Shown here: positions 36,154 through 46,204 of the stretch, one piece after another
How the letters are laid out: each line of letters opens with the position of its first letter
How positions within the stretch are numbered: position 1 is the first letter of the stretch
Assembly: GCA_022448525.1 (NCBI GenBank)
Contig: JAKVCX010000005.1
Span: 62,001 to 126,000 of the forward strand
Source of the DNA: Tenacibaculum sp.
GTDB taxonomy: Bacteria; Bacteroidota; Bacteroidia; Flavobacteriales; Flavobacteriaceae
Length of the DNA stretch: 64,000 bases
Direction of reading: 5' to 3'
Notes under the pieces: model-generated
Told to the model about the DNA's origin: nothing
The model's input: the letters and a program-made list of their open reading frames with translations, nothing else
The model's database searches: none
Made by a program: the position numbers and the translations under genes

Positions 36154-38046
36154 TTAAAGCGTGTCTAATTTTTCGTAAACAGAATTGTTCGATATATACT
36201 CAGGAACAATTTCTTTTACCATTTTTACAGACATGCGATTGTCATTTTTTATGTTTTCACAACACAAAGCTTCAATTTGAGCTTTTATTGTATTGACATC
36301 AATTTTTTGGTTTTTTGCTATCATGATTTTTTCATGATATGTTGGAGTAGTGTTTTCCCCATTAGCCAACAATTCCTCGTAAAGCTTTTCTCCCGGACGT
36401 AAACCTGTAATTTTAATGTCAATATCTTCAGGGTACTTCAAACCAGACAAATGAATCATTCTTTTGGCAATGTCATAAATCTTGACAGATTTACCCATAT
36501 CGAAAATATATATCTCACCTCCGTCACCCATAGTACCGGCTTCCAGGACTAATTGACAAGCTTCTGGAATCGTCATAAAATATCTCGTAATATCTTTATG
36601 AGTAACTGTTAATGGTCCACCTGATTCTATTTGTTTTTTGAATAAAGGAATTACTGATCCATTAGAACCTAATACGTTTCCAAAACGTGTCGTTGTAAAT
36701 TTTGTTGTTTTGTATAACTTACTTAGACAACAAATATACATTTCAGCTACTCGTTTTGTAGCACCCATTACATTTGTTGGGTTTACTGCTTTATCTGTTG
36801 AAACCATAACGAATCGTTCAACATTATATTTAACTGATAAATCAGCAATATTTTTAGTTCCAGCTACATTAATTTTTATAGCTTCATATGGACTTTCTTC
36901 CATTAAAGGAACATGTTTGTATGCAGCAGCATGATAAACTTTATTAGGGTTGAAGTGTTTGAAAACGGCTTCCATTCTCACAGTATCACGCACATCGGCA
37001 ACTATTGAAGTGAAATTTTGAATTCCTTTTCGAATTAACTCTTGTTGAATTTCATAAAGAGGCGATTCAGCTTGATCAATTAAAATCAGATGTTTGTGTT
37101 TGTATTTACTGATCTGTCTTGAAATTTCACTTCCAATTGAACCTGCGGCACCTGTAACTAAGATAACTTTATTATCAACGTCACGTTTTACAATAGGGTT
37201 GTCTATTGAGATTGGTTTTCTGTCTAATAAATCTTCAATCTTTACTTGTTTAATCTGATTTGCCTCAAAGTCTCCACCAATCCAGTTTGACAGTGGTGGA
37301 ACGATTTTAGGTTTTACACCTAATTCAAGGGTTTTATCAGTTAAGAATAATAAACGTTCTGACTTGATATTTTGAATTGAGAAAATAATCTCATCAACTT
37401 GTTTCTTTTCAATAAAGTCTTTATCAATCTCTGATCGACTATAAATTTTTACTCTATCTATCTTTTTACCAACTTTATTCTTATCGTCGTCGATAAAACC
37501 AATAACCTCATAGTTATTCTTAGTGTCACGATTTAGAGCACCGTATGTAATTAAACCAGAGTCACCAGCACCATATATCATAACATTTGTAATGTCTTTG
37601 AGTTCAGATGAGATGATTTCGTAAAAAGCTTTGAAAATAAATCGGCTTACTATTAATACAAAAACTGTAATAAAGTAATGTATTAAGATGATTGTTTTTG
37701 GAATGGTATGATTCGGGAATATCTTATAAACATTATTAACCGCAACAATAAAAATTATACTCATTGAAGCTATTGTAACCCCTATAAAAACATTAAAAGC
37801 ATCTCTTGTGCCAGTATGACGAATAATTCCTCTATTCGATCCTACAAGCCAAAAGGATACCAAATAAATAAAAGAAATAAAAGGGATTTGATAAGATAAA
37901 TCACCAATATTAAAATTTAAAGAAGCATTAAATCTAATAGTATAAGCCAAAATGAATGATAATGCTACTAGAAGTGTGTCTATAAATAACACAATCCAAT
38001 GAGACGCATGTCTCTTCAAAGCTTTTAAAAGAAAGTTTCTAATCAT
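36154..38046 (-). CDS. UDP-HexNAc 4,6-dehydratase, CapD/WbpM/FlaA1 family
   Basis: A 630-residue membrane-bound nucleotide-sugar dehydratase. Four N-terminal membrane helices (within about residues 15-135) are followed by a cytosolic Rossmann region with GAGDSGLITY and the catalytic domain beginning ILVTGAAGSIGSEISRQI. The usual YxxxK is replaced by Met in NPTNVMGATKR, the mark of this family. It converts UDP-GlcNAc to the UDP-4-keto-6-deoxy sugar. That is the substrate expected by the WbpV-like enzyme at 15,440, so this gene and the main operon probably form one pathway. It opens a capD-wza-wzc minus-strand set. Confidence 0.92.
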   Translation of the reverse strand: MIRNFLLKALKRHASHWIVLFIDTLLVALSFILAYTIRFNASLNFNIGDLSYQIPFISFIYLVSFWLVGSNRGIIRHTGTRDAFNVFIGVTIASMSIIFIVAVNNVYKIFPNHTIPKTIILIHYFITVFVLIVSRFIFKAFYEIISSELKDITNVMIYGAGDSGLITYGALNRDTKNNYEVIGFIDDDKNKVGKKIDRVKIYSRSEIDKDFIEKKQVDEIIFSIQNIKSERLLFLTDKTLELGVKPKIVPPLSNWIGGDFEANQIKQVKIEDLLDRKPISIDNPIVKRDVDNKVILVTGAAGSIGSEISRQISKYKHKHLILIDQAESPLYEIQQELIRKGIQNFTSIVADVRDTVRMEAVFKHFNPNKVYHAAAYKHVPLMEESPYEAIKINVAGTKNIADLSVKYNVERFVMVSTDKAVNPTNVMGATKRVAEMYICCLSKLYKTTKFTTTRFGNVLGSNGSVIPLFKKQIESGGPLTVTHKDITRYFMTIPEACQLVLEAGTMGDGGEIYIFDMGKSVKIYDIAKRMIHLSGLKYPEDIDIKITGLRPGEKLYEELLANGENTTPTYHEKIMIAKNQKIDVNTIKAQIEALCCENIKNDNRMSVKMVKEIVPEYISNNSVYEKLDTL

Positions 38047-38103
38047 TTTCCAGAATCCAAACCGGGTTAAAGATACAATAATTGTTTAAATCAAATAAAG
38101 AAC

Positions 38104-38619
38104 TTAAATCTTCTTCATTTGTTGTTTTAACATTTGTATTTGTTCTTTAAGCATTCCGTGCTTGTCAAGCTTTTTTGCTTCATTCATTAATGTTGTAGCT
38201 TCTCTTTTTCTTCTTTTCGTCATTGCAATACCAGCTAATTGTAACTTGGCCATGGCTAAATCATGATCCATAGATAAACCTAGCTTAACTGCTTTTTTTA
38301 AGAATTTTTCCGCTTGCGTAATATTCGTTTGAGACAACATAATCCCATGAAGATAGTTGTAATAACCTTGTTGTTTTAAAGTTAAAGCACCTTCAGGTTT
38401 TTTAATATAACCTAACCATTTTTGAGCTCCTGGAAAGTTTTGCTTTCTAAGTTGTAAAAAGGCTAATAATATAAATTCATTTTTAAAATAAAAAAGAACA
38501 AATATCCCTGCGAATAATAATAAAGCGATTCCATCTCCAATATCTCCTTGAGTGAATTTGTAAACGGCCCAAATCGTTATTAATACTGCTAAAACTAATT
38601 TTATATTTTTATTAAACAT
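38104..38619 (-). CDS. small membrane protein with TPR-like helices
   Basis: A 171-residue protein without a recognised function. Two hydrophobic helices lie near the N terminus (residues about 7-22 and 29-56). The remainder is basic and helical, with a TPR-like rhythm (YYNYLHGIMLSQTNITQAEKF), and ends in a lysine-rich tail. It is placed between the CcsBA-type gene and capD but has its own -7 promoter box upstream, so membership of either group is doubtful. A similar short membrane protein is frequently seen in Flavobacteriia, as far as I can recall. Confidence 0.65.
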   Translation of the reverse strand: MFNKNIKLVLAVLITIWAVYKFTQGDIGDGIALLLFAGIFVLFYFKNEFILLAFLQLRKQNFPGAQKWLGYIKKPEGALTLKQQGYYNYLHGIMLSQTNITQAEKFLKKAVKLGLSMDHDLAMAKLQLAGIAMTKRRKREATTLMNEAKKLDKHGMLKEQIQMLKQQMKKI

Positions 38620-38639
38620 GTTATTTCTTATTTGATTGG

Positions 38640-38647
38640 CAAATGTA
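38640..38647 (-). promoter_or_regulatory. -7 promoter element for the small membrane protein
   Basis: TACATTTG on the minus strand, an exact TAnnTTTG, 20 bases before the ATG at 38,619. The -33 box is not evident. Confidence 0.5.
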
Positions 38648-38667
38648 CATTTTTAAAGCTAACTGTA

Positions 38668-41600
38668 TTACTTGCGATAAACTTTTTTGTTTCTAAACCA
38701 AGCTATAGCTCCTAGTACTGTTACAAATAATACGGATAAATAAACTGAATTAGGTGTAATAACCTTATCTCCACTAGCATATGAATGTAACCCTGATAAG
38801 TAGAAGTTTACTCCAAAGTAAGTCATCATAATTGAGGCATATGCAATTATTGACCAAAGATTAAAAGTGTACTTTCCTCTAAGACCAGGAATAAGTCTCA
38901 TGTGAAGAACAAATGCATAAATCATGATTGATATAAGTGCCCAAGTCTCTTTTGGGTCCCATCCCCAATAACGTCCCCAACTCTCGTTGGCCCACATTCC
39001 TCCTAAGAAGTTTCCTACTGTAAGCATTACTAAGCCTACTGTTAAAGCCATCTCGTTAATTATCGTAAGCTCCTTAATATGAGTTTCCATTTTTTTCTTA
39101 TTCTTGTCGTTGGTGAAAATAATTAAGAATAAGGCAACAACTCCTAAGACCATACCTAAAGAAAATGGTCCGTAACTTGCTACAATAATTGACACGTGTA
39201 CAAGTAACCACCAAGAATTTAATACTGGTTGTAAATTTGCAATCTCCGGATCTAACCAGTTTCCTAGTGCAATCATTAATATTACACAAGAAACGAAAGT
39301 AGCTGCGCCAATGGTTAAAGAAGATTTTCTACCTAAATATAGACCAAATAACATAGTTGCCCATGCGACATAAATAATACTTTCGTATGCATTACTCCAT
39401 GGAGCATTACCACTAATATACCATCTAGAAATAAGACCTAAAGTATGGAATACAAATAGTAGAATTATAATTCCTATTAATCCTTTTACAACATACTTTA
39501 ATGTTTTCTTCTGGGAGAAAATACTTAAAACTTCAAAAGCGATTAAAAGGAAACCAAATAATCCATAGAATAAAAATAGTTTTTTAAAGATGTTTATTTT
39601 GTTATAGGCAATCTCTAAATTGATTTTATCATCAGACGGCATAACTTCACTCCCGTATTTTTTCTGGAATTTTTTTATTCCGTCCAATATTTGATCCGGT
39701 TCTTTATAGTCTCCGCTTTTTTTAGAAGCTTGTAATAATTGCATGTAAACTGGTAAAGACTGACGAACGAAAACTGAGTCTGTTGCTCTAAATCCTGCTG
39801 TAGCAGTTTCTGGTTGTGAAACCCATTTGTTCTCTTCATTTCCTGGGATTGGATAAATTTTTAAAATTCCTCCTCCTAATGCTTGAGATAATAACCAGAT
39901 TCTTCGTTCAATTTTAACTAAATCCTTTTCAAACTTATTTTGAATTTTTTTCTTCTGAGCTTCCGCTACTAAACTACCGATAACCGAGTTACCGCGCGCA
40001 TCATAAAAATCAATAAATCTAGCATGTGTTGCTTCTTTTGGAAGACCTAATATTTTTCTGATTTCAGTATTTCCTTCTTCTAAATAAATAAAAGGTACTT
40101 GTAACCAGAAAGTTGGGTTTTCCGTAATAGAAAGTAAAACTTGACTCGGAGTCATGTCGTTAAACTTGTTAGTCTGAGCTACTTTTCTTACAAGTTCTGA
40201 AGCAAATGTATGTGCTGGTTTCATTCTTCCTCCAGCGTCTTGAATTACCAAACAACTAAACTTCTCCGCATGTTCTACACTTACAAGATTAGATTTAAGT
40301 ATACTGTCGATTTTCTCATTACTCAATTTTGATCTTAGTTCGTTTCCATGGTCAGAATTGTGTTGAGCAAATGAAAAGGTAGAAGCAAATAAGAAAGGGA
40401 TTATAAAAGCAGCTTTTTTCTTTCTAATTTTTTTCAATCCTTTTTTAAGATCATCGAAGCGTGTATGTTTAGCGAATAAAGCAGAAATTAGTCCGATGTA
40501 TAACAATGAATATCCAATATAGGTAATAAATGTACCCCAGAAATCATGATTAACTGAAAGATGTGATTGCTCAATAGCTTCTCCAGCATTCTGATAACTT
40601 GCTTGGAAGAATTTATATCCTTTATGATCTAAGATGTGGTTCATGAAAATTCTATAATCAAAAGTTTCTTCTTTATCCACAACCGTAACTTCACTGGCAT
40701 ATGAGGAAGCACTTTCCGATCCTGGATATTTCTCTAATTGAAAGTCATTTAACTTCACGCTAAAAGGAGTCTGTAGTAACTTAGCTCCGTACCAAGCTCT
40801 AAAGTTTAAATTGTCAATACTAAACTCTTTTTTACCCTTAGTATTAAATTGTCCACCAGTAAATTCTACTCTTTCTGTTTTACCATTTGTGGTAACATCG
40901 AATACAACTAAATCAAATTTTTTATCATTTTTCTCACCTCTAATTGTTTTCATTTCCCCTTTTTCTGCTGGTTCAGGAACTACGAATTGAAATCCATTTA
41001 AAGTGTGTAATGTTCTATATTGGAAGTGTTGAATACTGTCTTGTACAATTTGACCTTGTTTTTGATCAGCCATTCGTAACCATTGTCCTTCTTGTTTCGA
41101 AGTCATTTTTAAACTTCCATCTACATAAAATAAATTGACTGTTGCATTACGGTTCGGTGCATCAAAACCTACTAAAATATTATGAATGTTTTGAATGGTA
41201 CCTCTTTTAATGTAGTGATCGTGTCTAGTTCCGCTTGAGCTTTCTACAAAATGTAAATATTCAACTCCATTTTCATCTAGAATTAATTTTTCTTCTGCCC
41301 AAGGAATGTAATCGACTAACTTAAAGTTTATTTCTTGCTTAGGTTTGTTTTTATTTGGTTGAAAAACAAAAGAAAAATCTTTTGAATTTTTTCCCCATGC
41401 AGATAAAAGTAGTTTTTCTTCATACGATTTTTGAGAAGCATTATCGTCAATAATTACATTTAAGTAATTAGTTTCAGATAGAAATACATTAGTTGTTTCT
41501 CCTTCATCAAGAATCATCATACCTTCATAACCAATATATCTAGTAATACCGGCTCCAATTAAAATAAAAAGAAAGGAAATATGAAACATTAATACGGTCC

Positions 41601-41826
41601 ATTTCTCTTTTCTCAATAATCTATATCTGAAAATATTTCCGAAAAAGTTTATAACGAATAAAAGCATAATAACCTCGAACCACCAAGCATTATAAATAAG
41701 CTTTTTTGCAGTTTGTGTTCCAAAGTCATTTTCTATAAAAGTTGCTATTCCCATGGCTACTGCGAATACTATAAAAAGTGTAGCCATTAATCGCGTTGAG
41801 TAAAGTATATTTAAGATTTTTTTCAT
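38668..41826 (-). CDS. ccsBA: fused cytochrome c assembly protein CcsB-CcsA
   Basis: A 1052-residue membrane protein joining a ResB/CcsB-like N-terminal part to a CcsA/CcmC-like C-terminal part. The haem-handling WWD-type motif is WGRYWGWDPKETWAL near the C terminus, with conserved His residues in the surrounding helices. It would carry haem across the inner membrane and attach it to c-type apocytochromes (System II). The long middle part is periplasmic, about 270 residues, and includes an internal signal-like hydrophobic segment (FIIPFLFASTFSFAQ, near residue 480), as if two ancestral genes were joined. It has its own promoter box. Confidence 0.93.
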   Translation of the reverse strand: MKKILNILYSTRLMATLFIVFAVAMGIATFIENDFGTQTAKKLIYNAWWFEVIMLLFVINFFGNIFRYRLLRKEKWTVLMFHISFLFILIGAGITRYIGYEGMMILDEGETTNVFLSETNYLNVIIDDNASQKSYEEKLLLSAWGKNSKDFSFVFQPNKNKPKQEINFKLVDYIPWAEEKLILDENGVEYLHFVESSSGTRHDHYIKRGTIQNIHNILVGFDAPNRNATVNLFYVDGSLKMTSKQEGQWLRMADQKQGQIVQDSIQHFQYRTLHTLNGFQFVVPEPAEKGEMKTIRGEKNDKKFDLVVFDVTTNGKTERVEFTGGQFNTKGKKEFSIDNLNFRAWYGAKLLQTPFSVKLNDFQLEKYPGSESASSYASEVTVVDKEETFDYRIFMNHILDHKGYKFFQASYQNAGEAIEQSHLSVNHDFWGTFITYIGYSLLYIGLISALFAKHTRFDDLKKGLKKIRKKKAAFIIPFLFASTFSFAQHNSDHGNELRSKLSNEKIDSILKSNLVSVEHAEKFSCLVIQDAGGRMKPAHTFASELVRKVAQTNKFNDMTPSQVLLSITENPTFWLQVPFIYLEEGNTEIRKILGLPKEATHARFIDFYDARGNSVIGSLVAEAQKKKIQNKFEKDLVKIERRIWLLSQALGGGILKIYPIPGNEENKWVSQPETATAGFRATDSVFVRQSLPVYMQLLQASKKSGDYKEPDQILDGIKKFQKKYGSEVMPSDDKINLEIAYNKINIFKKLFLFYGLFGFLLIAFEVLSIFSQKKTLKYVVKGLIGIIILLFVFHTLGLISRWYISGNAPWSNAYESIIYVAWATMLFGLYLGRKSSLTIGAATFVSCVILMIALGNWLDPEIANLQPVLNSWWLLVHVSIIVASYGPFSLGMVLGVVALFLIIFTNDKNKKKMETHIKELTIINEMALTVGLVMLTVGNFLGGMWANESWGRYWGWDPKETWALISIMIYAFVLHMRLIPGLRGKYTFNLWSIIAYASIMMTYFGVNFYLSGLHSYASGDKVITPNSVYLSVLFVTVLGAIAWFRNKKVYRK

Positions 41827-41852
41827 TGTAAAATGAGTAGATAAAAACTTTG

Positions 41853-41860
41853 CAAATTTA
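41853..41860 (-). promoter_or_regulatory. -7 promoter element for ccsBA
   Basis: TAAATTTG on the minus strand, an exact TAnnTTTG, 26 bases before the ATG at 41,826. Confidence 0.5.
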
Positions 41861-41934
41861 CGGAAAGTTAGACGAACTCACTTTAGAAATGAACTGTTTT
41901 TTGGTGTTTAGATTAAGTTAAAATTGAGGCTTAA

Positions 41935-42813
41935 TTATGAACCAATTTTTTCACCCATTTTAACGAAGGTTTCAATGTTGTTTTTAGTGTTGTCTAAGAT
42001 GTCTTGATCAATTTTGATTTTATCTTTATCAATCAGTACTACAACAGTTGATCCGCCAAAAGCAAAATACCCCATTTCGTCTCCTTTATTTAATTCTTGA
42101 TTAGGAGTGTAAGTCTCTATAATCGTTCCAACCATGGTTGCTCCAACTGGTGCAAGTAAAATATCACCCTTGTCTGAAGTTTTTAAAATGCAATATTCAC
42201 GTTTGTTTTCACAAAAAACCTTGGTAAAGTTTCCAGCTAAAGCATAAGGAGAAACAGATAAATAACTACCGTTTATTTTTACCATTTCGCTTGGTGTTCC
42301 GCTATATGGAAAATGATATCGGTGATAGTCATTAGGGGCTAATCGTAAAATTAATAGAGATGCGTTTTTATAATTGTTGGCAAGATCTTTATCTGCTAGA
42401 AATTCTTGAAGTGTAAATTTTCTTCCTTTTACAAAGAAGTCGTGTACATCTTCAATGTTTTCGAACGCCAGTAGTTTTCCATCCCCAGGCGAAACGAAAT
42501 CATCTCCAATTGGTCTAGCTTCTGATTTTAATTTACGGTAGAAAAAATCATTAAATGAGGTGAATTCGCTAATCGATTTTTTAGCTTCATCAATATCAAT
42601 ATTTAAATCATCAACAAACTTTTTAATTTTAGAAACAGAAGATGGCTTGTTCATTTGTCGTCCATACCATTCAGATAAAAACTTACGTTTTACTAATGGG
42701 AGTAAAGCGAGTTTTCCAAAAGGATTGTTGTATAACATTTTTAGAAAGCCTTCTCCTGGTGGAGTTTCAATTTGAGTTTCTCCGGTTTGTCTGTTGATGA
42801 ATTTAATTTGCAT
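41935..42813 (-). CDS. psd: phosphatidylserine decarboxylase
   Basis: Psd makes phosphatidylethanolamine from phosphatidylserine at the inner membrane. The 292-residue proenzyme has the NDYHRYHFPYSG motif and a C-terminal FAFGGSTVVVL, where the GGST serine is expected to become the pyruvoyl group after self-cleavage. The class usually has LGST; GGST is a known variant in related groups. It follows the large mutase subunit by 2 bases, so the two are translated from one transcript although the link between them is not metabolic in an obvious way. Confidence 0.93.
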   Translation of the reverse strand: MQIKFINRQTGETQIETPPGEGFLKMLYNNPFGKLALLPLVKRKFLSEWYGRQMNKPSSVSKIKKFVDDLNIDIDEAKKSISEFTSFNDFFYRKLKSEARPIGDDFVSPGDGKLLAFENIEDVHDFFVKGRKFTLQEFLADKDLANNYKNASLLILRLAPNDYHRYHFPYSGTPSEMVKINGSYLSVSPYALAGNFTKVFCENKREYCILKTSDKGDILLAPVGATMVGTIIETYTPNQELNKGDEMGYFAFGGSTVVVLIDKDKIKIDQDILDNTKNNIETFVKMGEKIGS

Positions 42814-42815
42814 GT

Positions 42816-44879
42816 TTATTCGTCTATACTGTCAATTAAAATCTCTAACATATCAATTGCTGCTTGAGCTATTTTTGTTCCAGGGCCGAAAACTCCAACT
42901 GCTCCCGCATCAAATAAAAATTGATAATCTTGTGCAGGAATTACACCACCCACAATTACCATAATATCTTCACGACCATAACCTTTTAACTCTTCAATTA
43001 CTTGAGGAACTAATGTTTTGTGTCCTGCTGCTAATGATGATATACCAATAATATGAACATCGTTTTCAATTGCTTGTTTTGCGGCTTCTTTTGGTGTTTG
43101 AAATAAAGGTCCAACATCAACATCAAAACCTAAGTCGGCATAACCAGTTGCAACAACTTTAGCACCACGATCATGACCATCTTGACCAAGTTTAGCAATC
43201 ATTATTCTTGGTCTACGACCTTCTAAATTCGCAAACTCATCAGCAAGTTCACTTGCTTTTTTAAATAATGAATCGTCTTTTATTTCTTTACTATACACTC
43301 CAGATATTGTTTTATGAACAGCTTTGTGTCTTCCAAAAACAGCTTCAAGAGCATCAGATATTTCTCCTAAAGAAGCTCTGTTTCTTGCTGCTTTTACTGC
43401 TAAATCTAGTAAATTTCCATTACCTGTTTTAGCACATTCTGTTAAATCTTTTAAGCAGGCTTCAACTTTAGCTGTGTCTCTTTTTGATTTTAAGTCTTCT
43501 AATCGTTCGATTTGAGATTTACGAACAGCTTCGTTGTCTACTTCTAAAATGTGTAGTGGATCTTCTTGTTCTAATTGATATTTATTTACACCAACAATAA
43601 TATCTTGACCACTATCAATTCTGGCTTGTTTAATTGCGGCGGCTTCTTCAATACGCATCTTCGGAATTCCTTTTTCAATGGCTTTGGTCATTCCGCCTAG
43701 TTCTTCCGTTTCTTGAATTAATTCCCAAGCTTTATTCGCTATTTCTTCGGTTAATTGCTCCAGATGATAACTTCCAGCCCAAGGGTCAACGGTTTTGGTA
43801 ATGTTTGTTTCTTGTTGTAAATAAATTTGAGTATTTCTCGCAATTCTAGCAGAGAAGTCTGTTGGTAAAGCAATTGCTTCATCTAACGCATTCGTATGTA
43901 AGCTTTGTGTTCCTCCGAAAGCTGCTGCCATAGCTTCAATTGTTGTTCTAGCAACATTATTAAATGGGTCTTGTTCAGTTAAACTCCATCCGCTAGTTTG
44001 ACAGTGTGTTCTAAGTGCTAATGATTTTGGATTCTTAGGATTAAATTGCTTTACGAGTTTTGCCCAAAGCATTCTGGCTGCTCTCATCTTGGCAATTTCT
44101 CTAAAATGATCCATTCCAATTGCCCAGAAAAAAGATAGGCGAGGAGCGAAAGTATCAATATCCATTCCTGCGGCCAATCCAGTTTTTATGTATTCTAATC
44201 CATCTGCTAAGGTGTAGGCTAATTCAATTTCCGGTGTAGCACCTGCTTCTTGCATGTGGTATCCTGAAATAGAAATTGAATTGAATTTAGGCATGTTATT
44301 ACTGGTATATTCAAAAATATCCGCAATAATTTTCATTGATGGAGTGGGTGGGTAAATGTAAGTGTTACGCACCATGAATTCCTTTAAAATGTCATTTTGA
44401 ATTGTTCCTGATAATTTTTCAGGAGAAACACCTTGTTCTTCTGCAGCAATAATATAAAAAGCAAGAATAGGAAGTACAGCTCCATTCATTGTCATTGAAA
44501 CAGACATTTTATCTAATGGAATCTGATCAAAAAGAACTTTCATGTCTTCTACAGAATCAATAGCTACCCCAGCTTTTCCGACATCTCCTTGAACGCGCTC
44601 ATGGTCTGAGTCGTAGCCTCTGTGTGTCGCTAAATCAAAAGCAACTGATAGTCCTTTTTGTCCTGCAGCTAAATTTCTTCTATAAAAAGCATTACTTTCT
44701 TCTGCAGTTGAAAAACCAGCATATTGTCTAATTGTCCAAGGTCGTCTTACGTACATTGTAGAGTAAGGACCTCTTAAATTTGGAGCTAAACCAGCAACAA
44801 AATCTTCGTGTTTCAAACTTTGATTTGTTGCAGAAGCTTTCTTTTCTAGTTGTATGTTTGATATATCTTTTCTACTCAT
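42816..44879 (-). CDS. scpA: methylmalonyl-CoA mutase, large (B12-binding) subunit
   Basis: The catalytic alpha subunit (also named mutB) interconverts succinyl-CoA and methylmalonyl-CoA. The 687-residue protein has a TIM-barrel N-terminal part with [21 protein letters not shown] and [15 protein letters not shown], and a C-terminal cobalamin domain with QDGHDRGAK, the DxHxxG motif at D567-H569-G572 holding the cobalt-binding His. The small subunit is two genes upstream. It starts with an 8-base ATGAGTAG overlap on the second unknown secreted gene. No B12 riboswitch was found beside it. Confidence 0.95.
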   Translation of the reverse strand: MSRKDISNIQLEKKASATNQSLKHEDFVAGLAPNLRGPYSTMYVRRPWTIRQYAGFSTAEESNAFYRRNLAAGQKGLSVAFDLATHRGYDSDHERVQGDVGKAGVAIDSVEDMKVLFDQIPLDKMSVSMTMNGAVLPILAFYIIAAEEQGVSPEKLSGTIQNDILKEFMVRNTYIYPPTPSMKIIADIFEYTSNNMPKFNSISISGYHMQEAGATPEIELAYTLADGLEYIKTGLAAGMDIDTFAPRLSFFWAIGMDHFREIAKMRAARMLWAKLVKQFNPKNPKSLALRTHCQTSGWSLTEQDPFNNVARTTIEAMAAAFGGTQSLHTNALDEAIALPTDFSARIARNTQIYLQQETNITKTVDPWAGSYHLEQLTEEIANKAWELIQETEELGGMTKAIEKGIPKMRIEEAAAIKQARIDSGQDIIVGVNKYQLEQEDPLHILEVDNEAVRKSQIERLEDLKSKRDTAKVEACLKDLTECAKTGNGNLLDLAVKAARNRASLGEISDALEAVFGRHKAVHKTISGVYSKEIKDDSLFKKASELADEFANLEGRRPRIMIAKLGQDGHDRGAKVVATGYADLGFDVDVGPLFQTPKEAAKQAIENDVHIIGISSLAAGHKTLVPQVIEELKGYGREDIMVIVGGVIPAQDYQFLFDAGAVGVFGPGTKIAQAAIDMLEILIDSIDE

Positions 44880-45534
44880 TTTCGACGTGTGAATTTAAGC
44901 ATGCATAGAATAATTCAAATGCAATAAAGGTTTTGGTAGCTTTGTTTTTATAATCTTCATTGGTAAGATTTACTAAAGCTGTAGCTATTAATCCTGAGTC
45001 ACTATTTCCATGTAACTCTTTAAATGTTGTTATTAAGTCAGCAATATCATCATTACTATTGATAGAAATGTTTTTACCATATTCATCATAATAATTGATG
45101 GTGAGTTCAGAATCTTTTCTTTCAAGATTCTTGTAGTATTTAGTGGTTGTGCTATCTAATACTTCTTTTACTTGAGGTGAAAGTTCAGAATAACTTAAAT
45201 ATTTTGATTTTTGTTGTCTTTGTTTCTTTGTTATCCAGAGGTAATTTTTTAATTCGATTTTCGATTGATTCAATAAATCAAATGATTCTTGAGTTGCAAT
45301 TTGTTCTAGGTTCTTAAAGCCTTTGAAAACCTCATCGGAGTCATTCGTAAACTTTTTAATTGCTTTAAAAGATTCTTCCTTATCAATGTTGTAATAATTA
45401 CACAATATGTTTTCGAAATGATCAACCATAACTTCAATCAAGTCGTTTCTGCTTTCTTTTAAAAGAGAATTACTTTGACTGTTTAAAGAGAAAGTCAATA
45501 GAAAGAAAAGCAAAATGTATAATTTTCTATTCAT
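44872..45534 (-). CDS. secreted protein of unknown function, paralogue A
   Basis: A 220-residue protein not recognised. It has a signal peptide ([20 protein letters not shown]) and is otherwise a mainly helical, charged protein. It is a tandem paralogue of the next gene upstream; both share [13 protein letters not shown] and [21 protein letters not shown] segments with two conserved Cys, a central NDDIxDxIxTF stretch and an ELxxYxWI stretch. Both sit between the methylmalonyl-CoA mutase subunit genes and overlap neighbours by 8 bases at each end. Location is probably periplasm or outer membrane. The relation to the mutase is unknown. Confidence 0.8.
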   Translation of the reverse strand: MNRKLYILLFFLLTFSLNSQSNSLLKESRNDLIEVMVDHFENILCNYYNIDKEESFKAIKKFTNDSDEVFKGFKNLEQIATQESFDLLNQSKIELKNYLWITKKQRQQKSKYLSYSELSPQVKEVLDSTTTKYYKNLERKDSELTINYYDEYGKNISINSNDDIADLITTFKELHGNSDSGLIATALVNLTNEDYKNKATKTFIAFELFYACLNSHVENE

Positions 45535-46204
45535 TATCTACTTTAGAGTTAAGGCAAGTGTAAAAGAATTCAAAAGCAATAAATGTTTTTACAGCCTGAT
45601 TTTTGAAATCTTGCTCTTTTAAATTTAACATCGGAGCGATTAGAAGAGGATTATTGCTATAATCTTCTCTAAAGGTTAGGATAAAATCTTTAATGTCATC
45701 ATTGTTACTAATGGATATTAGTTTATCAGAGAATTCTTCTTCGTAATTTATGACATAAACGAATTCCTTCGCTTTAATCTTACTAATATATTTTTCGAAA
45801 AATTCTTCGTCCTTGAATTTTTTTAGTTCTTCAGGTGTAAACGCTGTGAAACTAAAATGGGAAAACTTATGTCTATTGTCAGAACTTTTGATCCAAACAT
45901 AATCAGCTAGTTCATCATGAGATTGTTTTAGTAGCTGTAAGGATTTATCCGAAGAAAGTTTAGCTAAAAGAGTAGGGAAGTTTACCTTCTCTTTTGAGAT
46001 TTCTTCAAGATATAATTTATAAGCCTTTTGTGACTGATCTTTTTCAATACTGTAGTAATCACAAATTAAACCTTCGAAAGTATGCACCATTTCTTTGATA
46101 TAATTATCATCAGAATTGTCACTGAAACTTTGATAAAAGTAATATTGTGAAAAACTCAACTCGTGAAAGAAAATAAAAGTAAGTAAAAGAAAAAGCTTAT
46201 TCAT
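45527..46204 (-). CDS. secreted protein of unknown function, paralogue B
   Basis: A 225-residue protein not recognised, with a signal peptide (MNKLFLLLTFIFFHELSFSQ). It matches the downstream paralogue in FEGLICDYYSIEK, LLKQSHDELADYVWI, ISNNDDIKDFILTF and AVKTFIAFEFFYTCLNSKV, including the two conserved Cys. The resemblance is clear but limited, so the duplication is old. It starts with the 8-base overlap ATGAATAA on the small mutase subunit and ends with the same overlap into paralogue A. No enzyme motif or membrane helix is visible beyond the signal. Confidence 0.8.
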   Translation of the reverse strand: MNKLFLLLTFIFFHELSFSQYYFYQSFSDNSDDNYIKEMVHTFEGLICDYYSIEKDQSQKAYKLYLEEISKEKVNFPTLLAKLSSDKSLQLLKQSHDELADYVWIKSSDNRHKFSHFSFTAFTPEELKKFKDEEFFEKYISKIKAKEFVYVINYEEEFSDKLISISNNDDIKDFILTFREDYSNNPLLIAPMLNLKEQDFKNQAVKTFIAFEFFYTCLNSKVDNE

